From Curtobacterium sp. MR_MD2014 (GTDB lineage: Bacteria; Actinomycetota; Actinomycetes; Actinomycetales; Microbacteriaceae), in NCBI RefSeq assembly GCF_000772085.1, contig NZ_CP009755.1:3224001-3288000 (forward strand): a stretch of 64,000 bases of DNA, written 5' to 3'. Made by a program: the position numbers and the translations under genes. The notes beneath the pieces were generated by a model, which saw only the letters and a list, made by a program, of their open reading frames with translations, was not told where the DNA came from and did not search any database. Each line of letters starts with the position of its first letter. Positions within the stretch are counted from its first letter, which is position 1. Positions 1 through 9,966 of the stretch are shown here, piece after piece.

Positions 1-505
<505 letters not shown>

Positions 506-523
506 GATTTATCCCTCTGGTCC

Positions 524-823
524 TCAGCCGACAGCCGTGAAGATGTCGATCGAACCGGACTTGAGCGTCACGATGGCGCGCTTGGTGTCCTTGCGCTTGC
601 CCAGGCCGAACTTCGTGCGACGGGTCTTGCCCGGACGGTTCAGCGTGTTGATGCTCGCGACCTTGACGTCGAAGATCTTCTCGATGGCGAGCTTGATCTC
701 GGTCTTGTTCGAGCGGGGGTCCACGATGAACGTGTACTTGCCCTGGTCGATCAGGCCGTAGCTCTTCTCCGAGACGACCGGCGAGATGATGATGTCGCGC
801 GGGTCCTTGTTGAAGCCGCTCAT
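524..823 (-). CDS. rplW: 50S ribosomal protein L23
   Basis: Large-subunit protein at the exit of the nascent peptide tunnel, a docking point for trigger factor and SRP. The 99 residues are full length and show the L23 pattern: [13 protein letters not shown] at the N-terminus, [16 protein letters not shown], and the basic loop [16 protein letters not shown]. The ATG overlaps the rplD stop as ATGA, so it is probably translated by coupling with rplD. Confidence 0.97.
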   Translation of the reverse strand: MSGFNKDPRDIIISPVVSEKSYGLIDQGKYTFIVDPRSNKTEIKLAIEKIFDVKVASINTLNRPGKTRRTKFGLGKRKDTKRAIVTLKSGSIDIFTAVG

Positions 824-1479
824 GCGGAGATCTCCTTCGCGGTCTTCGACGCGATGAAGGCGTCGAGTGCGCTCTTGCTGAAGACGAGGGCATCCGACTT
901 GAGCACGTCGTAGGCGTTGAGCTGGCCGTACGAGAGTGCGTGGACACCCGGCAGGTTGCGGATCGACTTGAGCGTGAGCTCGTCGTCCGACTCGAGCACG
1001 ACGAGCACGTTCTTGACGGGCGCGACCTTCTCGATGAGCGTGCGAGCGGTCTTGGTCGACGGCACCTCGGCCGCGACGAAGGACTCGACAGCGGAGATGC
1101 GGCCACCGCGGGCGCGGTCCGAGAGCGAGCCGAGCAGGGCTGCGGCGATCATCTTCTTCGGGGTGCGCTGCGAGTAGTCGCGCGGGGTCGGTCCGTGGAC
1201 GACGCCACCGCCGGTGTGCTCCGGAGCGCGGACCGAACCCTGACGGGAGCGGCCGGTGCCCTTCTGCTTGAACGGCTTGCGACCAGCACCGCGGACCTCG
1301 CCGCGGTTCTTGGTCTTGTGGGTGCCCTGACGCGCGGCGGCGAGCTGCGCGGTGACGACCTGGTGGATCAGCGGGACGTTGGTCTCGACGTCGAAGAGCG
1401 CGGCGGGCAGCTCGATGCTGCCGGCGACGGCTCCGGTCGCGTCGAGGACGTCGATCGTGGTTGCGGTCTCGGTGGCCAT
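820..1479 (-). CDS. rplD: 50S ribosomal protein L4
   Basis: Large-subunit protein lining the peptide exit tunnel; in some bacteria it also autoregulates the S10 operon. The protein has the extended basic tunnel loop ([20 protein letters not shown], then RQGS and HGP motifs around residues 55-95) and a globular remainder. A start at GTG 1485 would add two residues but would overlap the rplC stop; the ATG at 1479 begins MATETATT, sits 2 nt after the rplC stop and has a GAAGGG sequence upstream, so it is preferred (219 aa). Confidence 0.95.
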   Translation of the reverse strand: MATETATTIDVLDATGAVAGSIELPAALFDVETNVPLIHQVVTAQLAAARQGTHKTKNRGEVRGAGRKPFKQKGTGRSRQGSVRAPEHTGGGVVHGPTPRDYSQRTPKKMIAAALLGSLSDRARGGRISAVESFVAAEVPSTKTARTLIEKVAPVKNVLVVLESDDELTLKSIRNLPGVHALSYGQLNAYDVLKSDALVFSKSALDAFIASKTAKEISA

Positions 1480-1481
1480 GA

Positions 1482-2135
1482 TCACTTACCCTTCACGGCG
1501 GTGCGGACGAAGACGGAGCGACCGCGCGCACCGGGGACGGCGCCCTTGACGAGCAGCAGACCCTTCTCGGCGTCGACGGCGTGCACCGTGAGGTTGAGGA
1601 CGGTCACGCGCTCGCCACCCATGCGGCCGGCCATGCGCATGCCCTTGAAGACACGCGACGGGGTCGACGAAGCACCGATCGAACCGGGCTTGCGGTGGTT
1701 GCGGTGGGCACCGTGCGAAGCGGACACACCGGCGAAGCCGTGGCGCTTCATGACACCGGCGAAGCCCTTGCCCTTCGACGTCCCGACGACGTCGACCTTC
1801 TGGCCGGCCTCGAAGGTGTCGACGGTGAGCTCCTGGCCGAGCGTGTACTCGGCGGAGTCGTTGGTGCGGATCTCGGTGAGGGTGCGACGCGGGGTCACAC
1901 CGGCAGCCTCGAAGTGGCCGGCGGCCGGCTTGTTCACCTTGCGCGGGTCGATGGCACCGGCGGCGATCTGGATCGCCTCGTAGCCGTCGCGCTCGACGTT
2001 GCGGATCTGGGTGACCACGTTCGGGCCGACCTCGATCACGGTGACGGGGATGAACTTGTTGTTCTCGTCCCACACCTGGGTCATCCCGAGCTTCTTGCCG
2101 AGGAGGCCCTTGACGGTCTTGGTTGAGTTCGCCAT
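1482..2135 (-). CDS. rplC: 50S ribosomal protein L3
   Basis: Early-assembly large-subunit protein close to the peptidyl transferase centre. The 217 residues include the N-terminal [12 protein letters not shown] motif and the conserved central segment [15 protein letters not shown], followed by [14 protein letters not shown] (the glutamine-methylation loop region in other bacteria) and the GRMGGERVT motif. It starts 13 nt after rpsJ. Confidence 0.97.
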   Translation of the reverse strand: MANSTKTVKGLLGKKLGMTQVWDENNKFIPVTVIEVGPNVVTQIRNVERDGYEAIQIAAGAIDPRKVNKPAAGHFEAAGVTPRRTLTEIRTNDSAEYTLGQELTVDTFEAGQKVDVVGTSKGKGFAGVMKRHGFAGVSASHGAHRNHRKPGSIGASSTPSRVFKGMRMAGRMGGERVTVLNLTVHAVDAEKGLLLVKGAVPGARGRSVFVRTAVKGK

Positions 2136-2148
2136 TGGTCGGTCCCCC

Positions 2149-2457
2149 TTACAGCTTGATCTCGATGTTGACGTCAGCCGGGAGGTCGAGTCGCATGAGC
2201 GAGTCGACGGCCTTCGGCGTCGGGTCGACGATGTCGATGACCCGCTTGTGCGTGCGCTTCTCGAAGTGCTCGCGCGAGTCCTTGTACTTGTGGGGAGAAC
2301 GGATCACGGTGACCACGTTCTTCTCGGTGGGGAGCGGCACCGGGCCGACCACGGTCGCACCGGCACGGGTCACCGTGTCGACGATCTTCCGGGCCGACGT
2401 GTCGATGACCTCGTGGTCGTACGACTTGAGCCGGATGCGGATCTTCTGTCCCGCCAT
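2149..2457 (-). CDS. rpsJ: 30S ribosomal protein S10 / NusE
   Basis: Small-subunit head protein that doubles as the antitermination factor NusE. The 102 residues start [19 protein letters not shown] and include the [10 protein letters not shown] loop and [19 protein letters not shown], which is diagnostic. Longer in-frame extensions exist upstream but the ATG at 2455-2457 gives the canonical N-terminus. It is the first gene of the S10 operon here; a leader or promoter must lie in the long gap to its right. Confidence 0.97.
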   Translation of the reverse strand: MAGQKIRIRLKSYDHEVIDTSARKIVDTVTRAGATVVGPVPLPTEKNVVTVIRSPHKYKDSREHFEKRTHKRVIDIVDPTPKAVDSLMRLDLPADVNIEIKL

Positions 2458-3169
2458 GTGTCTCTCTGTCCTCTCTGCGCCGCGCACCCTCGGGCCGCCT
2501 GACGCCGCCGTCACCGTGCATTCCTGCAGGGCTTGGCTGTTTTCCTGAACCAACCGGCCGCATCCTCGGGGGATGACCGCTGTTCTCCTGTCAACCGCGC
2601 AGGGCGACCGTGGCCGTCCAGCGTGGGCATGTCGCTTCCCCCACACCTGGACACAGCAGTGGCCAGGCGCTCACGAGGGACTCGATCGTGTTCTGCTGCC
2701 TGCGGCCCAACCCAGCTCCGCTGGACGGAGGGGTTGTGCACTGCCAGAGCAGTGATCCTGCGCGCGCGAACGCCCGCGGAATTCGGAACCGGACAAGTCT
2801 CGCACAGCACGTCCGTGCGTGCAACCCGGGCGTGTCGCCCGGTCCGGTGGGGTGCGAGAGGGGTCGCTCCCCCGGAACGGCGGGGTTCCGGTCGGCCTGG
2901 AGGCACGGCGCACCCCGGGCGCGTCGGGCGCGTTCCCGAGGTGCTCGGTGTGCTCGCGGCGGCGCCTCCGGTGGCCGGGATCGGTCACGCCGGCGCTGCT
3001 CCGGCGGGCGCCGGTGCGGCCCCGTCGCTCCGCGAGCGGGCAGGACACGCCGCGCGGTGCGCGGCGGGCGGGCGGGATCGGTCGCGTCGAGGTGCCGAGC
3101 GTGACGGAAACGGCCCGCTCGGCACGGCGCAGTGGAGGACCGGGCAGCCCGGCGAGCCCGGTGGAACCG
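2458..3169. other. Gene-free region upstream of rpsJ
   Basis: About 700 bases without a supportable gene. It should contain the S10 operon promoter and leader on the minus strand. A minus-strand TTGACA is present at 2588-2593, but no acceptable -10 hexamer follows at 16-18 bp. Several short GC-rich inverted repeats occur (for example around 2870-2890). All open frames here lack ribosome-binding sites and resemble no family I know. Confidence 0.5.
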
Positions 3170-3204
3170 ATCGTGCCCGCTCGGCGAGGCCGAGCGGGCA
3201 CGAT
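3170..3204 (-). terminator. Terminator hairpin after the DarT-like gene
   Basis: A perfect inverted repeat with a 16-bp stem (atcgtgcccgctcggc and its complement) and a 3-nt loop begins 24 nt after the stop of the DarT-like gene. No T-tract follows, as is common in very GC-rich genomes. It probably separates that gene from the S10 operon. Confidence 0.7.
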
Positions 3205-3227
3205 GGTGGGGAGGTCGTCCGACCCGG

Positions 3228-4043
3228 TCAGAACTCCTCGGGCACGGGCGGGACGAACCAGGGCGGGAAGACCGCGACGCGGGGCCCGGTGACCCGGTGC
3301 TGCGCGAGCAGCGACTTGACCTGCTGTCGGACGCGGTCGTTCGGCACACCGATCACGGCGACGGACGAGAACGGCACCCGAGGCCCGGCGAGCAGCTCGA
3401 GCCCGTGCATGTCCGGGTCGGTGAAGTCGGTCCGGCGGATCAGGTTCGTCGCGGCCTCGGGACCGACGGCGAACCGCACGTCGTCGGCGTCGGCGTCCTG
3501 GTCGGCCACGATCACCGACGCGCCGAACGCGGACACCGGCACGACGAGCACGACGTACTCGGTCGCGCGGGTGCGGCGGGCGGCGTCCGACCACCGGGTG
3601 CCCTCGGCACCGTGACGGAGCTCGTCCCAGCGGGTGGCGTCGGGCGAGAGGGTGAAGGGCACGTGCCCGGAGACGGGTCCGCCGTCGGGAGCACTCGCCT
3701 CGGCGCGGGCGGCCCGCGTCTCGGCCGAGCTGACGTCGACGACCGGGGCGGCCGCGTCGGCAGCGAGGATCGCACCCTCGGCGACGATCGACGACAGGTT
3801 GTCGACGTGGGTGGCGTGGTGCGCGCGGAGCGACGCGAAGACGCGGGGCTCCGGCAGCTCGGGAGCCGCGGGAGACCGGAGCGACGACGAGCCGCGCGCG
3901 GGCGCCGGGGTGGAGCGGAGGTCGGTGGTGATGCGGGTCCGACGGGGCGTCGGCGTGGTGGGGACGGCAGGCACCTCGGCCTGTCGGGGAGAGCAGATGT
4001 CGCAGAGCTCGGTGGGGAAACCGTGGATGCACTCGTCGGTCAC
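3228..4043 (-). CDS. DarT-like (DUF4433) ADP-ribosyltransferase domain protein
   Basis: DarT enzymes use NAD to ADP-ribosylate thymidine in single-stranded DNA. With the GTG start at 4043 the protein has 271 residues: a C-x-H-x6-C-x2-C motif at residues 5-17 (CIHGFPTELCDIC, possibly zinc-binding), a disordered Pro/Arg linker to about 65, then a DarT-like domain with HHATHVDNLSSIVAEG (about 75-90), a strand EYVVLVVPVSAF, and GLELLAGPRVPF near 214-225, where E216 is in the place of the catalytic Glu of DarT. A TTG start at 4097 would add 18 residues; I prefer GTG because AAGGA lies upstream and the Cys/His motif then sits at the N-terminus. No DarG-type macrodomain antitoxin is adjacent. Family assignment rests on motif resemblance only; it could instead be an inactive or non-toxic relative. 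Confidence 0.7.
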   Translation of the reverse strand: MTDECIHGFPTELCDICSPRQAEVPAVPTTPTPRRTRITTDLRSTPAPARGSSSLRSPAAPELPEPRVFASLRAHHATHVDNLSSIVAEGAILAADAAAPVVDVSSAETRAARAEASAPDGGPVSGHVPFTLSPDATRWDELRHGAEGTRWSDAARRTRATEYVVLVVPVSAFGASVIVADQDADADDVRFAVGPEAATNLIRRTDFTDPDMHGLELLAGPRVPFSSVAVIGVPNDRVRQQVKSLLAQHRVTGPRVAVFPPWFVPPVPEEF

Positions 4044-4124
4044 GACTGGGAGGGGTCCTTCCGTGCCCGGGTGGGGGAGGTCGGGCACGGTGTCCAACCG
4101 TACGTCATGATCCGCCCCCTTCCG

Positions 4125-5102
4125 TCACTGTCGGTAGAGCAGGGCACGCACCTCGGACTCGGCTGCGTGCAGGCGCTCGGGGTCGATGGTCTCGCCGTGC
4201 TGGTACGCGTCGAGCAGCCGCGGGTCGATGTAGCTCTGCCGGCACACGGTCGGCGTGTTGCCCAGCTCCTCGCTCGCGGCCTTCACCGCGTGCGAGACGG
4301 CCTTCTTGCGCTTCGCCTCGCTGGGTTGGGGTCCGGTGCGCGCGAGGTCCACGGCGGCGGCCACCGTGCCGTGCAGGGTGCGGAAGTCCTTCGCCGTGAA
4401 CTCGTCGCCGGCGCGCTCCTTCACGTACTCGTTGATGTCCTCGGCGGCGAGGGGCTCCCACTCCGCACCCCGTCCGTCGCGGAACGACAGCAGGCGGGCG
4501 TTCGGGCCACGCCGCTTCATCCCGGCGATCACCCGCGCGAGGTCGTGGTCGTGGATGGTCGAGGACCACTCCTGGCCGCTCTTGCCCGGGAAGTCGAGCT
4601 CGATGTCGTCGCCGGACACGTGCGCGTGCGCACAGAGCAGCGTCGACAGCCCGCGGCTGCCGTGCTCGGTGGCGTACCGCTCGGACCCGACCCGGAGCGA
4701 GCCCTGGTCGAGCATCCGGAAGGCCGCGGCGAGGGCACGTCGGCGGTCGGGCTCGGGCCGTCGCAGGTCCTGTGTGACCATCCGTCGTGCGGACGGCAGC
4801 GACTCCGCCAGGGCCAGCGCGCGGTCGTACTTGATGCGGTCCATCCGCTCGCGCCAGCCGGGGTGGTACATGTACTGGCGGCGGCCGACGCCGTCCTTGC
4901 CGGTCGCGAGGATGTGCCCGTTCTCGTACGGCGAGATCCACACGTCGTCCCAGGCCGGCGGGATCACGAGGTCCTCGAGGCGCTGCCGGACGGCCTCGTC
5001 CGTGACGGTCTTCCCGTCCGGGTCGCGGTACGAGAAGCCCTTGCCGCTGCGGACGCGGTGGTAGCCACGACCGTTGGTCGCGGAGCGGCGGAGACGGGTC
5101 AC
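4125..5102 (-). CDS. DNA topoisomerase IB (eukaryotic/poxvirus type)
   Basis: Relaxes positive and negative supercoils by transient 3'-phosphotyrosyl cleavage without ATP. The 325 residues match bacterial topoisomerase IB in length. The N-terminal domain includes [11 protein letters not shown]; the catalytic domain has LRVGSERY (R137), PGKSG (K174), DFRTLHGT (R241 and H244) and [10 protein letters not shown] with the likely nucleophile Y291. It ends 81 nt before the DarT-like start, so both may be co-transcribed. It lies just beyond the tuf terminator and so is probably transcribed from its own promoter. Confidence 0.93.
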   Translation of the reverse strand: MTRLRRSATNGRGYHRVRSGKGFSYRDPDGKTVTDEAVRQRLEDLVIPPAWDDVWISPYENGHILATGKDGVGRRQYMYHPGWRERMDRIKYDRALALAESLPSARRMVTQDLRRPEPDRRRALAAAFRMLDQGSLRVGSERYATEHGSRGLSTLLCAHAHVSGDDIELDFPGKSGQEWSSTIHDHDLARVIAGMKRRGPNARLLSFRDGRGAEWEPLAAEDINEYVKERAGDEFTAKDFRTLHGTVAAAVDLARTGPQPSEAKRKKAVSHAVKAASEELGNTPTVCRQSYIDPRLLDAYQHGETIDPERLHAAESEVRALLYRQ

Positions 5103-5186
5103 GCCGACGATGTTGCCCGTCAGCGCCTGGGACCCGTCACCGGGAACGCTCCCGGAGGAGCCCAGAGGTCCGCCGGGAACGACGAA

Positions 5187-5216
5187 GCGGGGCCGGACCC
5201 GAAGGCCCGACCCCGC
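5187..5216 (-). terminator. Terminator of the str operon (after tuf)
   Basis: Read on the minus strand the transcript folds into a 13-bp stem closed by a UUCG tetraloop, the stem being complete when two G-U pairs are allowed. It lies 30 nt after the tuf stop. The two wobble pairs make it a perfect hairpin only in the minus-strand RNA, which supports its orientation. Confidence 0.88.
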
Positions 5217-5245
5217 TGGCGCAGTGTCTTCCGGAGAACCGGGAG

Positions 5246-6433
5246 TTACTTGACGATCTCCTCGACCGTACCGGCGCCGACCGTGCGGCCACCCTCACGG
5301 ATGGCGAAGCGGAGGCCGGCCTCCATCGCGATCGGCTGGATCAGCTCGACCGACATGGCGACGGTGTCGCCGGGCATGACCATCTCGGTGCCCTCGGGCA
5401 GCGTGATGACGCCGGTGACGTCCGTGGTGCGGAAGTAGAACTGCGGACGGTAGTTCGCGTAGAACGGGTTGTGACGACCGCCCTCTTCCTTGGTCAGGAT
5501 GTACGCGTTCGCCTTGAACTCGGTGTGCGGCGTGACCGAACCCGGCTTCACGACGACCTGGCCGCGCTCGACGTCCTCGCGCTTGAGGCCACGGATGAGG
5601 AGACCGGTGTTGTCGCCCGCCTCAGCCTTGTCCAGCAGCTTGCGGAACATCTCGATGCCCGTGACCGTGGTCTTCTGCGTCGGGCGGATGCCGACGATCT
5701 CGACCTCGGAGTTGAGGTCCAGCGTGCCACGCTCGACACGACCGGTGACGACGGTGCCACGACCGGTGATCGTGAAGACGTCCTCGATCGGCATGAGGAA
5801 CGGCTGGTCGGTGGCGCGCACCGGGTCCGGGACGTTCTCGTCGACGGCGGACATCAGGTCCTGGACGGACTTGACCCACTTCTCGTCGCCCTCGAGCGCC
5901 TTGAGCGCCGAGACCTGCACGACGGGGGCGTCCTCGTCGAACTCCTGCGAGCCGAGGAGCTCACGGACCTCGAGCTCGACGAGCTCCAGGATCTCCTCGT
6001 CGTCCACCATGTCGGACTTGTTCAGCGCGACGACGATGTAGGGGACGCCGACCTGGCGGGCGAGCAGCACGTGCTCACGCGTCTGGGGCATCGGGCCGTC
6101 GGTGGCGGCGACCACGAGGATCGCGCCGTCCATCTGCGCCGCACCGGTGATCATGTTCTTCACGTAGTCGGCGTGACCCGGAGCGTCGACGTGCGCGTAG
6201 TGGCGCTTGTCGGTCTGGTACTCGACGTGGGAGATGTTGATCGTGATGCCGCGGTCGCGCTCCTCGGGAGCGCTGTCGATCTGAGCGAAGTCACGGGCCT
6301 CGTTGAGGTCCGGGTACTGGTCGTGCAGAACCTTGGTGATCGCCGCCGTGAGCGTGGTCTTGCCGTGGTCGACGTGACCGATGGTTCCGATGTTGACGTG
6401 CGGCTTGGTCCGCTCGAACTTGGCCTTGGCCAC
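5246..6433 (-). CDS. tuf: Translation elongation factor Tu
   Basis: GTPase that brings aminoacyl-tRNA to the ribosome. The 395 residues contain the G1 motif GHVDHGKT (18-25), [24 protein letters not shown] (G3), NKSDMVDD (G4) and the C-terminal barrel motifs. The start is GTG with GAGGAGG ahead of it. It follows fusA by 136 nt; this gap includes a minus-strand TACAGT at about 6509-6514 that could be a -10 of an internal tuf promoter, but no good -35 accompanies it. Single full-length copy in this window. Confidence 0.98.
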   Translation of the reverse strand: MAKAKFERTKPHVNIGTIGHVDHGKTTLTAAITKVLHDQYPDLNEARDFAQIDSAPEERDRGITINISHVEYQTDKRHYAHVDAPGHADYVKNMITGAAQMDGAILVVAATDGPMPQTREHVLLARQVGVPYIVVALNKSDMVDDEEILELVELEVRELLGSQEFDEDAPVVQVSALKALEGDEKWVKSVQDLMSAVDENVPDPVRATDQPFLMPIEDVFTITGRGTVVTGRVERGTLDLNSEVEIVGIRPTQKTTVTGIEMFRKLLDKAEAGDNTGLLIRGLKREDVERGQVVVKPGSVTPHTEFKANAYILTKEEGGRHNPFYANYRPQFYFRTTDVTGVITLPEGTEMVMPGDTVAMSVELIQPIAMEAGLRFAIREGGRTVGAGTVEEIVK

Positions 6434-6569
6434 TGTGGGTCCTCCTCAGGACTCGGAGAGCACGCCCCCGGTCTGACGACCGTTGGCGAGCAGGGTGTGT
6501 GTCTAACTGTACTTGGTGACGAGGGGCCCGTCGCCGGGCACCCTCGCCTGTGGAGAGAACGCCGGAGCG

Positions 6570-8684
6570 TTACTCTCCGCTGTTCTTCGCGATGATCTCC
6601 TCGGCGACCTTGGCCGGGACCTGGCTGTAGGTCTCGAAGGTCATCGAGTAGACCGCACGACCAGAGGTCTTGGACCGGAGGTCCCCGACGTAGCCGAACA
6701 TCTCGGACAGCGGCACGCTCGCGCGGACCACCTTGACGCCCGAGGCGTCCTCCATCGAGGCGATCTGGCCACGACGGGAGTTCAGGTCACCGATGACGTC
6801 GCCCATGTACTCCTCGGGAGTACGCACCTCGACGGCCATGATCGGCTCGAGGATGGCCGGGCCGGCCTTGCGGGCGGCCTCCTTGTAGGCGATGGAACCG
6901 GCGATCTTGAACGCCATCTCGGACGAGTCGACGTCGTGCGCCGCGCCGTCCTTGAGGATGGCCTTCACGCCGACGGTCGGGTACCCGGCGAGGATGCCGA
7001 CCTGCATGGCGTCCTGGATACCGGCGTCGACCGACGGGATGTACTCACGCGGGACGCGACCACCGGTGACGGCGTTCTCGAACTCGTAGACCTTCTCGGC
7101 CGTGACTTCCATCGGCTCGAGGGCGATCTGCACCTTCGCGAACTGGCCGGAACCACCGGTCTGCTTCTTGTGCGTGTAGTCGTAGCGCTCGACGACCTTG
7201 GTCAGGGTCTCGCGGTAGGCCACCTGCGGCTTGCCGACGGACGCCTCGACCTTGAACTCGCGCTTCATGCGGTCGACGAGGATGTCGAGGTGGAGCTCGC
7301 CCATGCCCTTGATCGTCGTCTGACCGGTCTCGGCGTTGAGCTCGACGCGGAACGTCGGGTCCTCTTCCGCGAGCTTCTGGATGGCCGTGGAGAGCTTCTC
7401 CTGGTCGGCCTTCGTGTTCGGCTCGATGGCGACCTCGATCACCGGCTCCGGGAACGTCATCGACTCGAGGACGACCTGGTCCGACGGGTCGCACAGGGTG
7501 TCACCGGTGGTGGTGTCCTTGAGGCCGATGACCGCGTAGATGTGACCGGCGGTGACGTTGTCGACCGGGTTCTCCTTGTTGGAGTGCATCTGGAAGATCT
7601 TGCCGATGCGCTCCTTCTTGCCCTTGGTCGAGTTGATGACCTGGGCACCGGACTCGATCGAGCCGGAGTACACGCGGACGTAGGTCAGACGACCGAAGAA
7701 GGGGTGCACCGCGACCTTGAACGCCAGGGCCGAGAACGGCTCGGTGGCGTCGGGCTTGCGGATGATCTCCTTCTCCTCGTCCTTGACGTCGTGGCCGATC
7801 ATCGGCGGCACGTCGAGCGGGGACGGGAGGTAGTCGATGACCGCGTCGAGCATCGGCTGGACGCCGCGGTTCTTGAAGGCCGAGCCGCAGAGGACGGGGT
7901 AGACCTCGGAGGCGATCGTGAGCTTGCGGATCGCGCCCTTGATCTCGTCCTTGGTGAGCTCCTCGCCACCGAAGAACTTCTCGAGCAGGGCGTCGTCGGT
8001 CTCGGCGACGCGCTCGATCAGCTTCGCGCGGTACTCCTCGGCGCGGTCCTGGAGGTCAGCCGGGATCTCCTGGACCTCGTACTGGGCGCCCATGGTCACG
8101 TCACCCTTGGCGTCGCCGGGCCAGACCTTGGCGTGCATCTCGATGAGGTCGATGACGCCGACGAAGTCGTTCTCGGCACCGATCGGGAGCTGGAGCACGA
8201 GCGGCTCCGCACCGAGGCGGTTGATGATCGTGTCGACGGTGAAGTAGAAGTCAGCGCCGAGCTTGTCCATCTTGTTGACGAAGCAGATGCGCGGGACGTC
8301 GTACTTGTCCGCCTGACGCCACACGGTCTCGGACTGGGGCTCGACGCCCTCCTTGCCGTCGAAGACGGCGACGGCACCGTCGAGGACGCGGAGCGAGCGC
8401 TCCACCTCGACCGTGAAGTCCACGTGACCGGGGGTGTCGATGATGTTGATCTGGTTGTTGTCCCAGAAGCAGGTCGTCGCGGCCGACGTGATCGTGATGC
8501 CGCGCTCCTGCTCCTGCGCCATCCAGTCCATCGTCGCGGCGCCGTCGTGGACCTCACCGATCTTGTGCGTGATGCCCGTGTAGAACAGGATGCGCTCGGT
8601 CGTCGTGGTCTTGCCGGCATCGATGTGCGCCATGATGCCGATGTTGCGGACCTTGTTCAGGTCGGTGAGCACGTCCTGTGCCAC
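6570..8684 (-). CDS. fusA: Translation elongation factor G
   Basis: GTPase that drives translocation and, with RRF, ribosome recycling. From the GTG at 8684 the protein has 704 residues starting [16 protein letters not shown], then [19 protein letters not shown] (G1), [22 protein letters not shown] (G3), NKMDKLGAD (G4) and the domain III-V segments. An upstream in-frame ATG (8759) would add 25 unrelated residues; the GTG has GGAGG 6 nt ahead and gives the family N-terminus. Third gene of the str operon. Confidence 0.97.
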   Translation of the reverse strand: MAQDVLTDLNKVRNIGIMAHIDAGKTTTTERILFYTGITHKIGEVHDGAATMDWMAQEQERGITITSAATTCFWDNNQINIIDTPGHVDFTVEVERSLRVLDGAVAVFDGKEGVEPQSETVWRQADKYDVPRICFVNKMDKLGADFYFTVDTIINRLGAEPLVLQLPIGAENDFVGVIDLIEMHAKVWPGDAKGDVTMGAQYEVQEIPADLQDRAEEYRAKLIERVAETDDALLEKFFGGEELTKDEIKGAIRKLTIASEVYPVLCGSAFKNRGVQPMLDAVIDYLPSPLDVPPMIGHDVKDEEKEIIRKPDATEPFSALAFKVAVHPFFGRLTYVRVYSGSIESGAQVINSTKGKKERIGKIFQMHSNKENPVDNVTAGHIYAVIGLKDTTTGDTLCDPSDQVVLESMTFPEPVIEVAIEPNTKADQEKLSTAIQKLAEEDPTFRVELNAETGQTTIKGMGELHLDILVDRMKREFKVEASVGKPQVAYRETLTKVVERYDYTHKKQTGGSGQFAKVQIALEPMEVTAEKVYEFENAVTGGRVPREYIPSVDAGIQDAMQVGILAGYPTVGVKAILKDGAAHDVDSSEMAFKIAGSIAYKEAARKAGPAILEPIMAVEVRTPEEYMGDVIGDLNSRRGQIASMEDASGVKVVRASVPLSEMFGYVGDLRSKTSGRAVYSMTFETYSQVPAKVAEEIIAKNSGE

Positions 8685-8720
8685 AGGTTCCTCCGGAAGA
8701 GTTGTAGGAGAGGTTGGCGT

Positions 8721-8763
8721 CCGGGTGGGCGCCGACGGTTCATGACCGCGGGCACCCACCCGG
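8721..8763 (-). other. Hairpin between rpsG and fusA
   Basis: The 102-nt rpsG-fusA gap holds an inverted repeat with a 9-bp stem (ccgggtggg / cccacccgg) extended by three further pairs after one mismatch, with a 17-nt loop. In E. coli the gap between the S12/S7 genes and fusA is where S7 exerts translational control; whether this hairpin has such a role or attenuates transcription is not shown. Confidence 0.45.
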
Positions 8764-8786
8764 AGCCGGGACTACCAGCGCCGGAC

Positions 8787-9257
8787 TTACCAGCGGTAGT
8801 GGGCGAAGGCCTTGTTCGACTCGGCCATCTTGTGCGTGTCCTCACGGCGCTTGACCGCGGCACCGAGACCGTTCGACGCGTCGAGGATCTCGTTCATGAG
8901 ACGCTCGGTCATCGTCTTCTCGCGACGGGCCTTGGCGTACGAGGTGAGCCAGCGGAGCGCGAGGGTGTTCGCGCGGTGCGGCTTGACCTCGACCGGGACC
9001 TGGTAGGTCGAGCCACCGACGCGGCGGCTGCGGACCTCGAGGGTCGGACGGACGTTGTCGAGCGCCTTCTTCAGCGTCGCGACGGCGTCCTGCTGGTTCT
9101 TGGCGGTGACGCCCTCGAGTGCATCGTAGACGATGCGCTCGGCGAGGCCCTTCTTGCCGTCCAGGAGGATCTTGTTGACGAGCTGCGAGACGATCGGCGC
9201 GCCGTACACCGGGTCGGCGACGACGGGACGCTTCGGGGCGGGACCCTTACGAGGCAT
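8787..9257 (-). CDS. rpsG: 30S ribosomal protein S7
   Basis: Primary-binding protein of the small-subunit head that nucleates 3'-domain assembly. The 156 residues start [19 protein letters not shown] and contain the family core [29 protein letters not shown] and the C-terminal helix ending AHYRW. The ATG is 5 nt after the rpsL stop; its ribosome-binding AAGG lies inside the end of rpsL. Confidence 0.98.
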   Translation of the reverse strand: MPRKGPAPKRPVVADPVYGAPIVSQLVNKILLDGKKGLAERIVYDALEGVTAKNQQDAVATLKKALDNVRPTLEVRSRRVGGSTYQVPVEVKPHRANTLALRWLTSYAKARREKTMTERLMNEILDASNGLGAAVKRREDTHKMAESNKAFAHYRW

Positions 9258-9262
9258 CTAAC

Positions 9263-9631
9263 TCAACCCTTCTTCGCGCCGTAGCGGCTGCGGGCCTGCT
9301 TACGGTTCTTGACGGCCTGGGTGTCCAGGGCACCGCGGATGATCTTGTAGCGCACACCGGGGAGGTCCTTCACACGACCGCCGCGGACGAGCACCATCGA
9401 GTGCTCCTGCAGGTTGTGGCCCTCACCGGGGATGTAGGCCGTGACCTCGGTGCCGTTCGAGAGCTTGACACGAGCGACCTTGCGCAGGGCCGAGTTCGGC
9501 TTCTTGGGGGTGGTGGTGTAGACGCGGGTGCAGACACCACGCTGCTGGGGGTTCGCCTTCAGTGCCGGCGCCTTGGTCTTGACGACCTTGGGCGTACGAC
9601 CCTTGCGAACGAGCTGCTGGATGGTAGGCAA
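9263..9631 (-). CDS. rpsL: 30S ribosomal protein S12
   Basis: Decoding-centre protein that controls translational accuracy. The 122 residues (initiator plus [14 protein letters not shown]) show [19 protein letters not shown] and [17 protein letters not shown]; both lysines whose mutation gives streptomycin resistance are wild type (KKPNS and GRVKDLP). The start codon is TTG at 9629-9631, preceded by CAGGAG; no ATG or GTG is available at the conserved N-terminus. The frame stays open far upstream, but that extension is chance. First gene of the str operon. Confidence 0.97.
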   Translation of the reverse strand: MPTIQQLVRKGRTPKVVKTKAPALKANPQQRGVCTRVYTTTPKKPNSALRKVARVKLSNGTEVTAYIPGEGHNLQEHSMVLVRGGRVKDLPGVRYKIIRGALDTQAVKNRKQARSRYGAKKG

Positions 9632-9966
9632 CTGTTCTCCTGGTTCTTCGCTCGTGTTCTGGCCGACGCCTTCCGTCGGCTTCCTCATCCCACGCTGATC
9701 ACGGCCTGACGGCGGAGGGGAGGTCGTGGGATGGATGACCCGGTACGGTCTCGTCGAGGACGACGAGGGTGACCCGGGATTTCGGGCGCGCCCGAGAGCG
9801 CACACCCGGTAGAGACTACCCGCGTCACACGGCGAAATCAATCCGGGCGCGTCGTGCTCCGAGCGACCCGCCGACGCGCCAGGCCGGCCCCGTACCGGAC
9901 CGCACCGGTCGCGGCGGAGGCGGGGCGGGCCTCCCGGCCGTCGACCGCGGTCCGGGCCGGTCCGCG
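9632..9966. other. str operon leader and promoter region
   Basis: 335 bases without a gene between rpsL and the next minus-strand gene. The left 180 bases are the presumed 5' leader of the str operon transcript; the promoter is annotated separately. The right 120 bases are GC-rich (many CGG/CCG runs) and show no further recognisable signal. Confidence 0.6.
9813..9841 (-). promoter_or_regulatory. Promoter of the str operon
   Basis: On the minus strand a -35 TTGATT (9836-9841) and a -10 TAGTCT (9813-9818) are separated by exactly 17 bp, in the only AT-richer patch of the gap. It points at rpsL, giving a leader of roughly 175 nt. This is the best sigma-70-type match near the operon. Confidence 0.75.

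Noticed and set aside
2588..2593. TTGACA as -35 of the S10 operon promoter
   Set aside because: No -10-like hexamer 15-19 bp downstream on the minus strand; left unassigned.
3132..5438. A 768-codon plus-strand frame over the DarT-like and topoisomerase genes
   Set aside because: Antisense to two recognisable genes, with no start signal and no family resemblance.
6509..6514. Internal tuf promoter from a TACAGT hexamer
   Set aside because: No recognisable -35 at the right distance, so not listed as a promoter; noted in the tuf entry only.
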